51,672 nucleotides of DNA from Clostridia bacterium (GCA_017443805.1 JAFSXY010000128.1:1-51672); one strand, 5' to 3'. Counted from the stretch's first letter, positions 16,612-25,785 are shown. Numbers and translations: made by a program. The notes: generated by a model from the sequence alone, not told the origin.

Positions 16612-17049
16612 ATGGAAGTAAAAATCAAAAAACTGGATCCAAACGCAAAGCTCCCCGCCTACGGCACGCCTTACAGCGCCGGGGCGGACCTGTGCGCCTG
16701 CGCAGATGCTCCGATCGGGATCGCGCCGCACAAAACCGTTCTGGTGCACACGGGACTTGCCGCAGAGATCCCGGCGGGCTACGCAGGACTGATCTTCGCA
16801 CGCAGCGGGCTTGCGACAAAGCGCGGGCTCGCCCCTGCAAACAAAGTGGGTGTGATAGACTCCGACTACCGCGGGGAGATCATGGTATCCCTTCACAATC
16901 ATACGGAAGAGACACAGACCGTGGAGCCGATGGAGCGTATTGCGCAGCTGGTGATCGTTCCGTTTTTATCCGCGGAATTCACCGAGACAGATACGCTCTC
17001 CGACACCGTGCGCGGAGAGGGCGGCTTCGGCTCGACGGGACGGATATAA
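16612..17049 (+). CDS. dut: dUTP diphosphatase (dUTPase)
   Basis: A 145-residue trimeric enzyme hydrolysing dUTP to dUMP, keeping uracil out of DNA and feeding dTMP synthesis. All five family motifs are present: YSAGADLCA, ARSGLATKRGL, NKVGVIDSDYRGEI (catalytic Asp), ERIAQLVIVP and the C-terminal RGEGGFGSTGR lid that closes on the nucleotide. Length is standard. The start is four bases after the lysC stop without a strong ribosome site of its own, suggesting translational coupling. Confidence 0.96.
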   Translation: MEVKIKKLDPNAKLPAYGTPYSAGADLCACADAPIGIAPHKTVLVHTGLAAEIPAGYAGLIFARSGLATKRGLAPANKVGVIDSDYRGEIMVSLHNHTEETQTVEPMERIAQLVIVPFLSAEFTETDTLSDTVRGEGGFGSTGRI

Positions 17050-17065
17050 AAAAGAGGAGAACGCA

Positions 17066-18337
17066 ATGAACGGAAAACTGACAAAACACTCCACCGCGGC
17101 CGATTACGCCGTAAAGCTGTTAAGCGTACTTTGTCCGCTGATTTATTTCGCAAGCTATCTGACGCGCAAAAATTACGGCGTTATCATGACGGCGATCATT
17201 GAAAGCGAGGGCATGGCCGACGACGTAGCCGGATTTATCGAAACGCTTGCGCTGATCTCATACGGCGCGGGACAGGTCATCAGCGGTATTCTCGGCGACA
17301 AATTCAAGCCGCAGAATATTATTATTTGCGGGCTTTCCACAACCATTGCCTGTAATGTTCTCATGCCGCTTTGCCCCAACAACGTCCTGCGTGAAACCGT
17401 TTGGTTTGTCAACGGATTTGCGCAGAGCATGCTCTGGCCTCCTCTGGTGCGCATCATGGCGGAAACCATGGATCCGAAAACCTACAGCAAGGTATGCGCC
17501 AACGTAAACGTCGCGGGGATCGGCGGAACGATTTTCTTATACCTGTCCTATCCGCTGATATGGCAGAAGCTCTTCGGCGCATCCGGTTGGCGCGCGACAT
17601 TTTTCAGCTCGGCAATCATTTGCGGGATCATCCTTGCCGTTTGGGCATTCGGCTTCCGCTCCATACAATCGGATGAAAAGAGCGCCTTCAACAAGCAGGA
17701 CCGGGAAGACAAAGAAACGGCCGGCGGGAAAAAGCTCTCGGTGAAGCTGATCCTCGGCTCGGGCTTCCTTTTTATAGCGCTCGGCATTATCCTGCAGGGC
17801 ATGCTGCGGGACGGCATTACCGATTGGGACCCCAAAATGATCGCAGACACCTTCGGACTGACCGCGGACAAAGCGATCCTCAAGGCCGTGATCCTCCCTG
17901 TGATCGGCGTGGTCAGCCTCAAGCTTGTTGGCTTTATCAACGAAAAATATGTGAAAGACGAGGTCAAAGCGGCGGGGATCACTTTTATTATGGCGCTTGG
18001 CTGCCTGACAACGCTGTTTTTCTTCCATGACAAAAACGAATATCTCACGCTTGCGCTTTCCGCCGTTTCCGTGGGTCTGATGCATGCCATTAACTTTTTC
18101 CTGATTTGTATCGTGCCGCTGAAATTTGAAAAATATGGCGTTGTTTCAACCATGTCCGGCATTATCAACTCTTTGACCTACGTCGGCTCCGCCGCAGCGC
18201 TCTACGGCTTCGGTTTTATTTCGGAAACGACGGGCAACAACTGGCAGATCGTGATCGGCGTTTGGGTAGCCATTGCTGCGCTTGGCGTCGCCATGTGTTT
18301 TCTGGCCATCCGCCCCTGGAAGAAATTTCAGGCATGA
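17066..18337 (+). CDS. MFS transporter, organophosphate:phosphate antiporter-like (GlpT/UhpT type)
   Basis: A 423-residue protein with twelve predicted membrane helices. IYFASYLTRKNYGVIMTAI at residues ~25-45 resembles the RxN region of the OPA family, which exchanges sugar phosphates or glycerol phosphate for inorganic phosphate. AAAGAGGAGA precedes the ATG. The stop overlaps the next ATG (ATGA at 18334). Neighbouring ROK kinase and phosphosugar isomerase genes fit uptake of a sugar or sugar phosphate; the actual substrate is unknown. Confidence 0.85.
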   Translation: MNGKLTKHSTAADYAVKLLSVLCPLIYFASYLTRKNYGVIMTAIIESEGMADDVAGFIETLALISYGAGQVISGILGDKFKPQNIIICGLSTTIACNVLMPLCPNNVLRETVWFVNGFAQSMLWPPLVRIMAETMDPKTYSKVCANVNVAGIGGTIFLYLSYPLIWQKLFGASGWRATFFSSAIICGIILAVWAFGFRSIQSDEKSAFNKQDREDKETAGGKKLSVKLILGSGFLFIALGIILQGMLRDGITDWDPKMIADTFGLTADKAILKAVILPVIGVVSLKLVGFINEKYVKDEVKAAGITFIMALGCLTTLFFFHDKNEYLTLALSAVSVGLMHAINFFLICIVPLKFEKYGVVSTMSGIINSLTYVGSAAALYGFGFISETTGNNWQIVIGVWVAIAALGVAMCFLAIRPWKKFQA

Positions 18338-19080
18338 GGCCGCTTGCCGTTCCCCATCTGCCGCAGGCCGAAGTAAAGCTATGCGTGGCGCAGGACCACG
18401 CCTGCGCACAGTCGCTGACAAAGCGCGGCATTACCGTGCTGCACCCGGCGCCGTGCGGCACGCTGTCGGTTGAAACGAATGCGCATGCGGATATGCTTTT
18501 GTGCCACGCGGGCGGCGGCACGGTGTTTTTATCGGCGGACCAAACCGCTTTGTCCCCGGCGCTGCGCAATGCGGGGTTTACGGTACGGCTTGTCCCTCAG
18601 CCCGGGAAGGCGTATCCGAAGGATATTCTGCTGAACGTTCTGATCGGACGGGATTTTGTGCTCGGCAACCTGCCTTTTGCAGATGAAACGCTGCTTGCGC
18701 ATCTGATACAAAACGGGAAACGGCCGATCCGCGTCCGACAGGGCTACTCTAAATGCAGCGTCTGTCCCGTAACGGAAAACGCATTTATCACGGATGATCC
18801 GGGAATTGCGGACGCCCTCGGCAATGCGGAAAAAAACGTTTTGCCGATTTCAAAGGGCAGCGTTTATTTAAGCGAAAAACATTTCGGCTTTTTCGGCGGC
18901 GCTTGCGGGCTGATTTCCCCGGACGTCCTTGCCGTAAACGGCAGCCTGGCGACGCACACGGACGCGGATGCGATCCGCTCTTTTTTGAAAAAATACGGCG
19001 TTAAGCCTTTGGAACTGCGGCAAGGCCCTCTGATCGATATCGGCGGCATCCTTCCGCTGACGGAGACGGACCATGTATAA
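18334..19080 (+). CDS. GME-fold protein, DUF6873-like
   Basis: A 248-residue protein starting at the ATG that overlaps the transporter stop. It carries GYSKCSVCPVTENAFITDDPG and later GFFGGACGLISPDVLAVNG, a pattern I associate with DUF6873, a family with the guanidino-group-modifying enzyme (amidinotransferase-like) beta-propeller fold. No reaction is known for the family. Cys and His residues that could act in catalysis are present, but I cannot identify a proven active site. It overlaps the ROK gene by eight bases, so tight coupling is likely. Confidence 0.7.
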   Translation: MRPLAVPHLPQAEVKLCVAQDHACAQSLTKRGITVLHPAPCGTLSVETNAHADMLLCHAGGGTVFLSADQTALSPALRNAGFTVRLVPQPGKAYPKDILLNVLIGRDFVLGNLPFADETLLAHLIQNGKRPIRVRQGYSKCSVCPVTENAFITDDPGIADALGNAEKNVLPISKGSVYLSEKHFGFFGGACGLISPDVLAVNGSLATHTDADAIRSFLKKYGVKPLELRQGPLIDIGGILPLTETDHV

Positions 19081-20050
19081 TCTCGGCTTTGACATCGGCG
19101 GCACAAAATGCGCCGTGACCCTCGGCAACGACATAAAAAACGGCCTGCCCGGCGAAATCCTTGCGGACAAGCTGGTCTTTCCCACCCGCGCCGAGCGCGG
19201 CTGGCAGGCGGTGGTACGGGAGCTTCTTTCGACCGGCGACAGGCTTCTGGCGCAAAACGGCCTGTCAAAAGAGAACGTGAAGGCTGCGGGCATCTCCTGC
19301 GGCGGACCGCTGGACAGCGAGAAGGGGTTGATCCAATGTCCGCCCAACCTGCCGGACTGGAACGACGTACCGATCTGCGAGATCATAAGCGAACACTTCG
19401 GCTGCCGCGCCGTTTTGCAGAACGACGCCAACGCCTGCGCGGTCGCCGAATGGAAATTCGGCGCCGGACGGGGCTTAAAGAACATGATTTTTCTGACCTT
19501 CGGTACAGGCATGGGCGCCGGCCTGATCCTAAACGGACAGCTTTACTCGGGCACAAACGACCTTGCAGGCGAGGTGGGGCATATCAGACTTGCGTCTGAC
19601 GGACCCGTCGGCTACGGTAAAGCGGGCTCCTTTGAAGGCTTTTGTTCCGGCGGCGGCATTGCCCGGCTCGCGCAGCGGATGCTCGCAAACGCAAAAGAAA
19701 ACGGCGAAGCAAGCATCCTGTTCTCCGAACCGGAGCTCACGGCAAAAACCGTTGCACTCGCCGCAAAAAACGGCGACGCGCTTGCAGGCAGGATCTATCG
19801 GGAAAGCGCATACCGTCTGGGACAGGCCTTAAGCCTGCTGATCGACATATTAAACCCGCAGGCAATTATAATAGGCAGCATTTTTTCCAGAGATGAAGCG
19901 CTGTTCCGGGATACGGCGGAAGAAATAATCAAAAAAGAGTGTCTGCCGGGCGCCGAGGCGTCGTGCAGGATCTTAAAAGCGCAGCTGGCCGAAAATCTCG
20001 GCGACCTTGCGGCGCTGGGACTGGTCACAGAAAAGGAGGACACGCCATGA
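19073..20050 (+). CDS. ROK-family sugar kinase (lacking the zinc-binding cysteines)
   Basis: A 325-residue cytoplasmic kinase of the ROK (NagC/glucokinase) family without an N-terminal helix-turn-helix. It shows the ATP phosphate motif DIGGTKCAV, the catalytic segment NDANACAVAEWKFGAG, FGTGMGAGLILNGQLY and EVGHIRL with the ROK histidine. The usual zinc motif CxCGxxGCxE is replaced by GYGKAGSFEGFCSG, keeping only its terminal Glu and one displaced Cys, so structural zinc is probably absent. It sits between the GME-fold gene (eight-base overlap) and the isomerase gene (ATGA overlap). Likely phosphorylates a hexose, N-acylhexosamine or heptose. Confidence 0.88.
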   Translation: MYNLGFDIGGTKCAVTLGNDIKNGLPGEILADKLVFPTRAERGWQAVVRELLSTGDRLLAQNGLSKENVKAAGISCGGPLDSEKGLIQCPPNLPDWNDVPICEIISEHFGCRAVLQNDANACAVAEWKFGAGRGLKNMIFLTFGTGMGAGLILNGQLYSGTNDLAGEVGHIRLASDGPVGYGKAGSFEGFCSGGGIARLAQRMLANAKENGEASILFSEPELTAKTVALAAKNGDALAGRIYRESAYRLGQALSLLIDILNPQAIIIGSIFSRDEALFRDTAEEIIKKECLPGAEASCRILKAQLAENLGDLAALGLVTEKEDTP

Positions 20051-20691
20051 ACAAATCACGGGAAGACATTTTTGAAGCGCTGTTTCTCTCCTGCCCCGCT
20101 TTATTGCCGCTGCGGGAGGATATTTCCAGAGCATACCACATCCTGCGCAAATGCGCGCTTGCGAAAGCAAAGATCATGGTCTGCGGCAACGGCGGTTCGG
20201 CAGCCGACAGCGAGCACATCGTGGGAGAGCTGATGAAGGGCTTTAACATGCAACGTCCGCTCTCCTTTGAAGACAAAGAAAAATTTAAGGATATCCCCGG
20301 CGGAAAGGAAATCGCGGACAAGCTGCAATGCGGGATCAAAGCGATCTCACTTGTCAGCCAGACCGGACTCATTTCCGCTTTTGCAAACGACGTGGACGCT
20401 GCACTGGTATTCGCACAGCAGGTATTTGCCTATGCGGACTCCAAATATGACGTCCTGCTCGCCCTGACCACCTCCGGCAATTCCTTAAACGTAGTCAACG
20501 CCGCAAAAACGGCGCGCGCGGCGGGCATCCAAGTAGTGGCGATCACGGGCGAAACCGGCGGCGAAATCGCAACGTTTGCCGACGCCGTTATCCGACTGCC
20601 GGCGAAAGAACCGTTCGCGGTGCAGGAATATACGCTTCCCGTTTACCACGCTCTGTGCGCCATGCTGGAGGCGGACAATTTTCAGGCGTAA
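20047..20691 (+). CDS. SIS-domain phosphosugar isomerase, GmhA-like
   Basis: A 214-residue protein with one SIS domain. MVCGNGGSAADSEHIVGEL is the phosphosugar-binding loop of sedoheptulose-7-phosphate isomerases (GmhA/DiaA), and FANDVDAALVFAQQV and LLALTTSGNSLNVVNAAKTA follow in the same order. An insertion of about 25 charged residues follows the first motif. The ATG at 20047 is chosen over a longer open frame since AAAGGAGG lies just before it and it overlaps the ROK stop. Together with the ROK kinase it suggests heptose or hexose phosphate interconversion. Last gene of the operon. Confidence 0.85.
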   Translation: MNKSREDIFEALFLSCPALLPLREDISRAYHILRKCALAKAKIMVCGNGGSAADSEHIVGELMKGFNMQRPLSFEDKEKFKDIPGGKEIADKLQCGIKAISLVSQTGLISAFANDVDAALVFAQQVFAYADSKYDVLLALTTSGNSLNVVNAAKTARAAGIQVVAITGETGGEIATFADAVIRLPAKEPFAVQEYTLPVYHALCAMLEADNFQA

Positions 20692-20706
20692 CGATACCGA
20701 AAATCG

Positions 20707-20749
20707 GGAGCCCCGTTTGTTTGAAAACCAAACAAACGGGGCTCCTTTA
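20707..20749. terminator. Strong terminator after the lysC-to-SIS operon
   Basis: A perfect 17-bp stem (20707-20723 with 20729-20745, GGAGCCCCG... / ...CGGGGCTCC) around a five-base loop, followed by TTTAT. Its minus-strand side is also followed by a short T-run and may serve the convergent gene ending at 20832. Confidence 0.85.
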
Positions 20750-20831
20750 TAAAGTGGAGGAGAAAAACTGTGTTGCGGGGAAATTCCGGCGCATACGCCG
20801 TTTCATGCGCGGCGTCGGTTAAGAAATCTTT

Positions 20832-23800
20832 TTATCTGTTGAACAGCTTTTTGAAGAAATCCCCGATCTTTTTGAAGAATTCCCTGATCCGCGTGAAGAG
20901 CCTGGTGAAGAAGTTGCCCTTATTGTGATTGGGATCCTCTTCGCCGCAGCGCGTGCAGACGCCGTCTTCATTATAATCGTGGCCGAGCGCATCGACGAAA
21001 TCGCGGTTTTCGGTCTCGTCGCAGGCAGCGCACTTATATACGGTGTACCCTTCTTCCGTGCAAGTCGGCACAACGGTGTTTACCTGCACGGTGAAGCTGT
21101 GCGCGGCAAGCTCAAATTCCTCACAGCCGCTGATCACCATGCCGCAGTCCGCACAGACAACGCCGGCTGCGTGGCCTTTTTCGGTGCAGGTAGAAGCGAC
21201 TTCTTCCACATTTTCAACGCTTGTATGATCGCAGGCAAGACTCGGCAGCAAACCGACCTCACGGATCAGATCCAACGCACAGGGAACGAGGTGCGTTTTT
21301 CTGCCGTTGATGCTCACCATGTTGCGGGCGGCGATGCCCTGATCGCTCTCGTTTCCGGTGAAGATCTCCTGTACGGTGAGGGACGGCGCGTACATTTCAA
21401 GCTGGGCCTCCACCGTATCCGGGAAGAACGCGTCCACGATATAATCGGAGACGTTGATCAGCGCCTTGGTCACGGGCACGTTTCCGGCGATTAAGTCTTC
21501 CTTCACTTCAAAGTGGCTGAGAAGCGCGTCAAGGTTGCCGTCCAGCGCGTCGTCATAGAAGTCGCTGCGCAGAGCGGAAAGGGACGTGTAATTGGAGAAC
21601 AGCGTGTTCATGGGAAGAACGGCGTTCACAATACCGCCCAGCCGTTCCCAAACGCCCTTCATGCCGTCCAGGCTGCCGGAGGCGATCAGAAGTCCGTTGG
21701 TGAGGTGCAGGAAGCGGTCGGTCAGCGCGCTGAGGGTCGTTTCCCAGCTCCGGCTCTTTTCCACGCCGAGCTTCAGGTCAAACGTACCGACACCAAGCCC
21801 GAAGTCCGTATTCAGCCTGCCGATCAGGTCGTTTGCGGCGGCGTTGATCTTATCCACCGCAAAGGTGGCGGCATAGTAGAGGATATCCACCGCTTTGTTC
21901 ATGATCACGTCTTCCGCGCCGTCCTCGGCGACGTTCAGGTAATCCATGGCGACATAGGTGTAATCCCAGCCCTCAAAATCGACGGCGTTCATCACCTTGC
22001 CGAGAATCATATCCACGGCCGCGACTGCGATGGCGTCAAGGGTATCGAGATCTTCCACTCTCATGTGGAAATCATAGAAGATGCTGTCGGGATCATCCTC
22101 TGCCAGCAGATCGCAGGCCACGCGGATGCCGCAGTCAAGGGCGTTTTCAACGGAGGAGAAATCCATATCGTAGATCATACCTGCGTTAAAGCCGTGAGCG
22201 GAAGCAAACACCGCGCTGATATCGGCGGCCTCGGCAAGTCCCACAAAGGTATCGCGGTCGATATACTGCTTCATGGTATCCAGAAGCCCCGAGACCTTAT
22301 TGCAGATCTTCTGCAGGTTGGCGTACAGGTTCTCGTTGCCGCCGTCCACAAGGGCAAGATCCGCCATGCCGTCGTCGGATACGATCATATCCGCAAGACC
22401 GTAAAGGATATGGTTTACCTGGCCGACAACGCCGTTATAATCGTCGTAATTTGCGCTGACGTCAAGCAAACCGTAATCATATTCAGCTTCGGTATCGATA
22501 TAGCTTACAAGCGTGTTGATCTGCTCCAGCTCTTCGATCACGCCGGAAAGGTTTGTTACCACGACGGTGGCAACGGGGTTTGTAAGCGCGTTGTCCACGG
22601 CGGGCTGAATATAATCGGATTGGATCTTATCCTTTGTGATGCCTGCAAACTGCGCGTAGGTCCAAACGTTGCCGTCGTAGGAAATATCAAAGACGGGCGT
22701 TGCGCTCACTTCGGTCACAAAGGTATCTTCCGTTGCATAGCCCCTGTAGGCAAGCGAAACGGTAACGGAATTGATCGTTACGGAGCCCTCGATCGCCAGA
22801 TCCATGCCGAAGGAGGTCACCATATTCTGCGCCGCGGCAACGGCGGCGTTCACGGCTGTGTCGACCTGCTGCTGAATGGCGGGAAGCTGATTTGCGATCT
22901 GAGTATTTACATAGGTTTCAATATCGGAGAAGGAGATCTCGATCGGGAAGGTAAAGCCTGCCTCGGTAAGCTGCTCCGGAACGGGAGAGGCGTTCAGGAC
23001 GAATTTTTCTTCCATATCCGTGCCGTCGCCCGCCACGATCGCGGCAAACTGCGCGGGAAGCTCGACACCCTCGATCATATCATAGATCTCGGTGCCCTGC
23101 AGCTGCTCTTTGTACGGAGAGTAGATCACGGGCATATAGCTTTCAAAATCCGTGGAACCGGGATGATACGTGCCGACCACGCCGTTCGCGTCGCCGATCG
23201 TCACCTCGGGCGGCTCCACGTTCACGCCGGCGAGCACGGTCTTAACCATGCCCTGCAGCGCGGTGAGGAAGCCGGAAAGCAGGTCGTCAAGCTGATCTTT
23301 ATAGTCGTTTTGCAGCAGACCGACAAATTCCTTTACAAGCGTGTAGATATCGGTGGTGCGCAGATCCATGGCGTTCACGGCGTCGATGCTGTCCTGCGAA
23401 AGCGCGTCGCCGACGATCTCCAGGAATTTGGCCTTGATGCCGTTGTTCAAGATCTCGTCGAAGGTCTCGGTACGGGTCTCGGGGACGGTGTAACCCATTT
23501 CACGGGCGATCTCGCGGATAAACTTATCCTGAATATCGTTGCCCACAAGGTAATCGTCATAAAAGTCACGGATGGCTGTCCCCTCGGCAAAATTGGCTTC
23601 GATAAACTCGCCCACCTTGCCATAGTCAAACACCTCGTCGTCCCAGCGGAACACCTTGCCGAAGGTTTCGGCGTTGGCGGCGACAAATTCAAATATACTG
23701 AAAATGAAGTTGATATCGCCGTCTGCGCGGGTTTTATCCAGAGCGTCTGTTTCAAGGTTTTCAAAGTCGCCGCCGAGCTGCGGAAGGTAGTCTTTGTATT

Positions 23801-24107
23801 GCAGCAGGCTGTCCACGCCCGTGACGTCAAGCGGGATCTCTACGGTCTGACCGAAGACTTCCGCTTCGAAGGTGTTGAAATCGGCGGTTGCAGCCGCGAT
23901 CTTTCTGTCGAGCCAGTCAAGCAGAATGCCTGCGATCTGGTCGTAATTAAGAGACGCGACATAGTCCGCGTCGTTTTGGGCAACTTTTGCTTTGTCGTAT
24001 GCGGCATAGCCGGCTGCCGGATCATCAATGGTTTTCTCCGCAAAGGCGGGGAGGCAGCACATAAGCGCCATCAGAACACTGAGCGCAACTGCCAATACTT
24101 TTTTCAT
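20832..24107 (-). CDS. Large secreted protein of unknown function with Cys-paired repeats and amphipathic C-terminal tail
   Basis: A 1091-residue exported protein, start supported by AGGAGG. Residues 1-23 are a signal peptide. Residues ~25-960 are acidic, mostly helical and rich in Asp, Val and Ala, with no domain I recognise. Residues ~965-1060 hold Cys-paired repeats (STCTEKGHAAGVVCADCG, PTCTEEGYTVYKCAACD, DGVCTRCGEED) like those in the 985-residue dockerin protein. The last 27 residues begin NFFTRLFTRIREFF and continue with basic and aromatic residues alternating, a strongly amphipathic cationic helix that could bind membrane or wall polymers. No dockerin, LPxTG or membrane anchor is seen. 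Confidence 0.85.
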   Translation of the reverse strand: MKKVLAVALSVLMALMCCLPAFAEKTIDDPAAGYAAYDKAKVAQNDADYVASLNYDQIAGILLDWLDRKIAAATADFNTFEAEVFGQTVEIPLDVTGVDSLLQYKDYLPQLGGDFENLETDALDKTRADGDINFIFSIFEFVAANAETFGKVFRWDDEVFDYGKVGEFIEANFAEGTAIRDFYDDYLVGNDIQDKFIREIAREMGYTVPETRTETFDEILNNGIKAKFLEIVGDALSQDSIDAVNAMDLRTTDIYTLVKEFVGLLQNDYKDQLDDLLSGFLTALQGMVKTVLAGVNVEPPEVTIGDANGVVGTYHPGSTDFESYMPVIYSPYKEQLQGTEIYDMIEGVELPAQFAAIVAGDGTDMEEKFVLNASPVPEQLTEAGFTFPIEISFSDIETYVNTQIANQLPAIQQQVDTAVNAAVAAAQNMVTSFGMDLAIEGSVTINSVTVSLAYRGYATEDTFVTEVSATPVFDISYDGNVWTYAQFAGITKDKIQSDYIQPAVDNALTNPVATVVVTNLSGVIEELEQINTLVSYIDTEAEYDYGLLDVSANYDDYNGVVGQVNHILYGLADMIVSDDGMADLALVDGGNENLYANLQKICNKVSGLLDTMKQYIDRDTFVGLAEAADISAVFASAHGFNAGMIYDMDFSSVENALDCGIRVACDLLAEDDPDSIFYDFHMRVEDLDTLDAIAVAAVDMILGKVMNAVDFEGWDYTYVAMDYLNVAEDGAEDVIMNKAVDILYYAATFAVDKINAAANDLIGRLNTDFGLGVGTFDLKLGVEKSRSWETTLSALTDRFLHLTNGLLIASGSLDGMKGVWERLGGIVNAVLPMNTLFSNYTSLSALRSDFYDDALDGNLDALLSHFEVKEDLIAGNVPVTKALINVSDYIVDAFFPDTVEAQLEMYAPSLTVQEIFTGNESDQGIAARNMVSINGRKTHLVPCALDLIREVGLLPSLACDHTSVENVEEVASTCTEKGHAAGVVCADCGMVISGCEEFELAAHSFTVQVNTVVPTCTEEGYTVYKCAACDETENRDFVDALGHDYNEDGVCTRCGEEDPNHNKGNFFTRLFTRIREFFKKIGDFFKKLFNR

Positions 24108-24206
24108 CAGGATAGTCCTCCTATTTTAATTTGGCGCGTCGTATCGGGACGTGCTGACCGGAGGGGCAGTGAAACAAAATGGATATTTCTGTCGCCTTCA
24201 TTTTTA

Positions 24207-24235
24207 ATTTTATAGAAGATTTCCGTTTTTTTCAA
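24207..24235 (-). promoter_or_regulatory. Promoter candidate for the 1091-residue protein gene
   Basis: On the minus strand TTGAAA (24235-24230), a 17-base spacer and TAAAAT (24212-24207), about 100 bases before the start codon. Confidence 0.6.
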
Positions 24236-24245
24236 GCGACAATTT

Positions 24246-24278
24246 CGCCGTTTTTGTACACAGCATACAAAAACGGCG
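24246..24278. terminator. 13-bp inverted repeat after the TetR gene
   Basis: CGCCGTTTTTGTA (24246-24258) and TACAAAAACGGCG (24266-24278) are perfect inverted repeats around a seven-base loop, 57 bases past the regulator's stop. A clear T-tail is missing on the minus strand, so it may be an incomplete terminator or a regulator site. Confidence 0.55.
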
Positions 24279-24334
24279 ATGTAATTCCAGATGATTGTTG
24301 TATAAATACTTCAAAAGAATGAACAAATTGCAAA

Positions 24335-25606
24335 CTAAAGAGTCTGCAGCTTCTTTTTGATGCGTTCCAATTCCGTGCGCTTGGCAAGCAGCTCTGCGTC
24401 CGTCATATCGCCGATATAGTTCATGGAAAACAGCCGCATGGCGTAAGCGAGGTAATACGAAAGAAGCAAATGGAATTTCTCGCCGCACGGCCCGTCCGCT
24501 TTCTCTTTTTCGGCGATCAAAATACGCATCAGATAAGCGAACACCCCGCCAAGAAGATAGGTAATGCTGCCGTTCATAAAGATCGCGCGCACGCCTTCGA
24601 TTTTATAGGAGACCATTTCGCCCCTGAACACCTTAAGCGCTTCCAACGTGAGCGCCTGCGGATTATCAAAAAAATACAAAAAGGCGGAAACGAAAACCAG
24701 AGTGGTATTCTCCAGCACCTTCATTACATAATCCGTGAAATCGGTAAAATGAGCGTAGAAGGTGCTGCGCGGATAGCCCGCAGCGGCGCAGAATTCGCTT
24801 AATTTTACGTCATAAAACCGTTTTTGCGAAAGGAGCTTGAGCGCCGCGCCGCCCAGCGTATAGTAAAAAACCTCGCTGCCGCCGTAGCGCGAGGCAAAGC
24901 AGGCGGCGATGTTTTCGATCAGGGAACGCGACGGATCGTATGCGGGAAGATTACGGTCCGGATAGATTGCAGGCGCCAGCTTTTCGACCGTGATCAGGGT
25001 AAGCCACGTGGAAAACAGCTCCGGCGCAACAGCAAGGTTCTCCTGTACCCGGAAGGAAGCGCGTTCGTCGGCGGTCAGCGAAGAAGCAAGCTGTGCCTGC
25101 AGCCGCATGGCGATCTGATAAGGCATGGCGCGTTTGTTGACGCGGTGCGAGAGCGTGAACAGCAGCGTTTCGTTTTCGACCATGATCCTCCACAGCGTAT
25201 CCACGTAATCCCGCATCCCTTCCGGCGTTTTTTCCTCCGGGATCGGGACAGACAGAAATTTATCCGTCAGCTCTTCGCAGCAGGCGTCGTACAGCGCCGT
25301 CACGTTCGGGAACAGCTTATAAAAGGTGGTACGGTTCACGCCGGCCGCTTTGGTGATCTCGGAAACGGAGATGCGCTCGATCTCCGTAGGATGCACCAAA
25401 AAAGAAAGGTAATATTTTGTGCCGGACTCCAGATTTTTCAGCAGCTTTTTGCGGTCGTAAAAGCTGCAGTAAAGGCGGAAATGCCCGTCGATGTATTTGG
25501 CGAGCTGCGGGATCAGCGCCAAGCCCTTGACCGAGGGACGCGGTTCTTCCAGCATGGCGATAAACGCCGCCATAATGCGCGCATGTGCGGAAAGCTCCTG
25601 TTCCAT
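24335..25606 (-). CDS. Transcription regulator with two TetR-type DNA-binding units in one chain
   Basis: A 423-residue protein, about twice the usual TetR length. Residues ~60-107 form one TetR N-terminal domain (helix-turn-helix VSEITKAAGVNRTTFYKLFP), and residues ~250-295 a second (KLSEFCAAAGYPRSTFYAHF). Each is followed by its own helical, ligand- or dimer-type domain, so the gene looks like an internal duplication or fusion of two TetR genes. I start at the ATG at 25606, seven bases after AAGGAGG. A palindrome in the divergent intergenic region may be its operator. Targets and ligand unknown; the divergent zinc-ribbon pair is the nearest candidate. Confidence 0.88.
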   Translation of the reverse strand: MEQELSAHARIMAAFIAMLEEPRPSVKGLALIPQLAKYIDGHFRLYCSFYDRKKLLKNLESGTKYYLSFLVHPTEIERISVSEITKAAGVNRTTFYKLFPNVTALYDACCEELTDKFLSVPIPEEKTPEGMRDYVDTLWRIMVENETLLFTLSHRVNKRAMPYQIAMRLQAQLASSLTADERASFRVQENLAVAPELFSTWLTLITVEKLAPAIYPDRNLPAYDPSRSLIENIAACFASRYGGSEVFYYTLGGAALKLLSQKRFYDVKLSEFCAAAGYPRSTFYAHFTDFTDYVMKVLENTTLVFVSAFLYFFDNPQALTLEALKVFRGEMVSYKIEGVRAIFMNGSITYLLGGVFAYLMRILIAEKEKADGPCGEKFHLLLSYYLAYAMRLFSMNYIGDMTDAELLAKRTELERIKKKLQTL

Positions 25607-25700
25607 CACATTGCCTCCTTTTTTCTGTTCATCCACCAGTATAACAGAAGATCAAAAAAACCACAAGCGACACATTTGGTTTTTTTGCAGTGTTTTTAGA

Positions 25701-25739
25701 AGACGGCATTATCCTGTGAACCGGTAACGGTTACCGTCT
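25701..25739. promoter_or_regulatory. Nested palindromes, candidate operator
   Basis: CGGTAAC-G-GTTACCG (25722-25736) is a perfect odd palindrome, partly enclosed by AGACGG (25701-25706) and CCGTCT (25734-25739). It lies between the TetR-like gene and the divergent promoter at 25786, the normal place for a TetR-family operator. Confidence 0.5.
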
Positions 25740-25785
25740 GACCGCGTACCGGGTATCCGTACTTTTTACAGTTTTGTTACAATCC

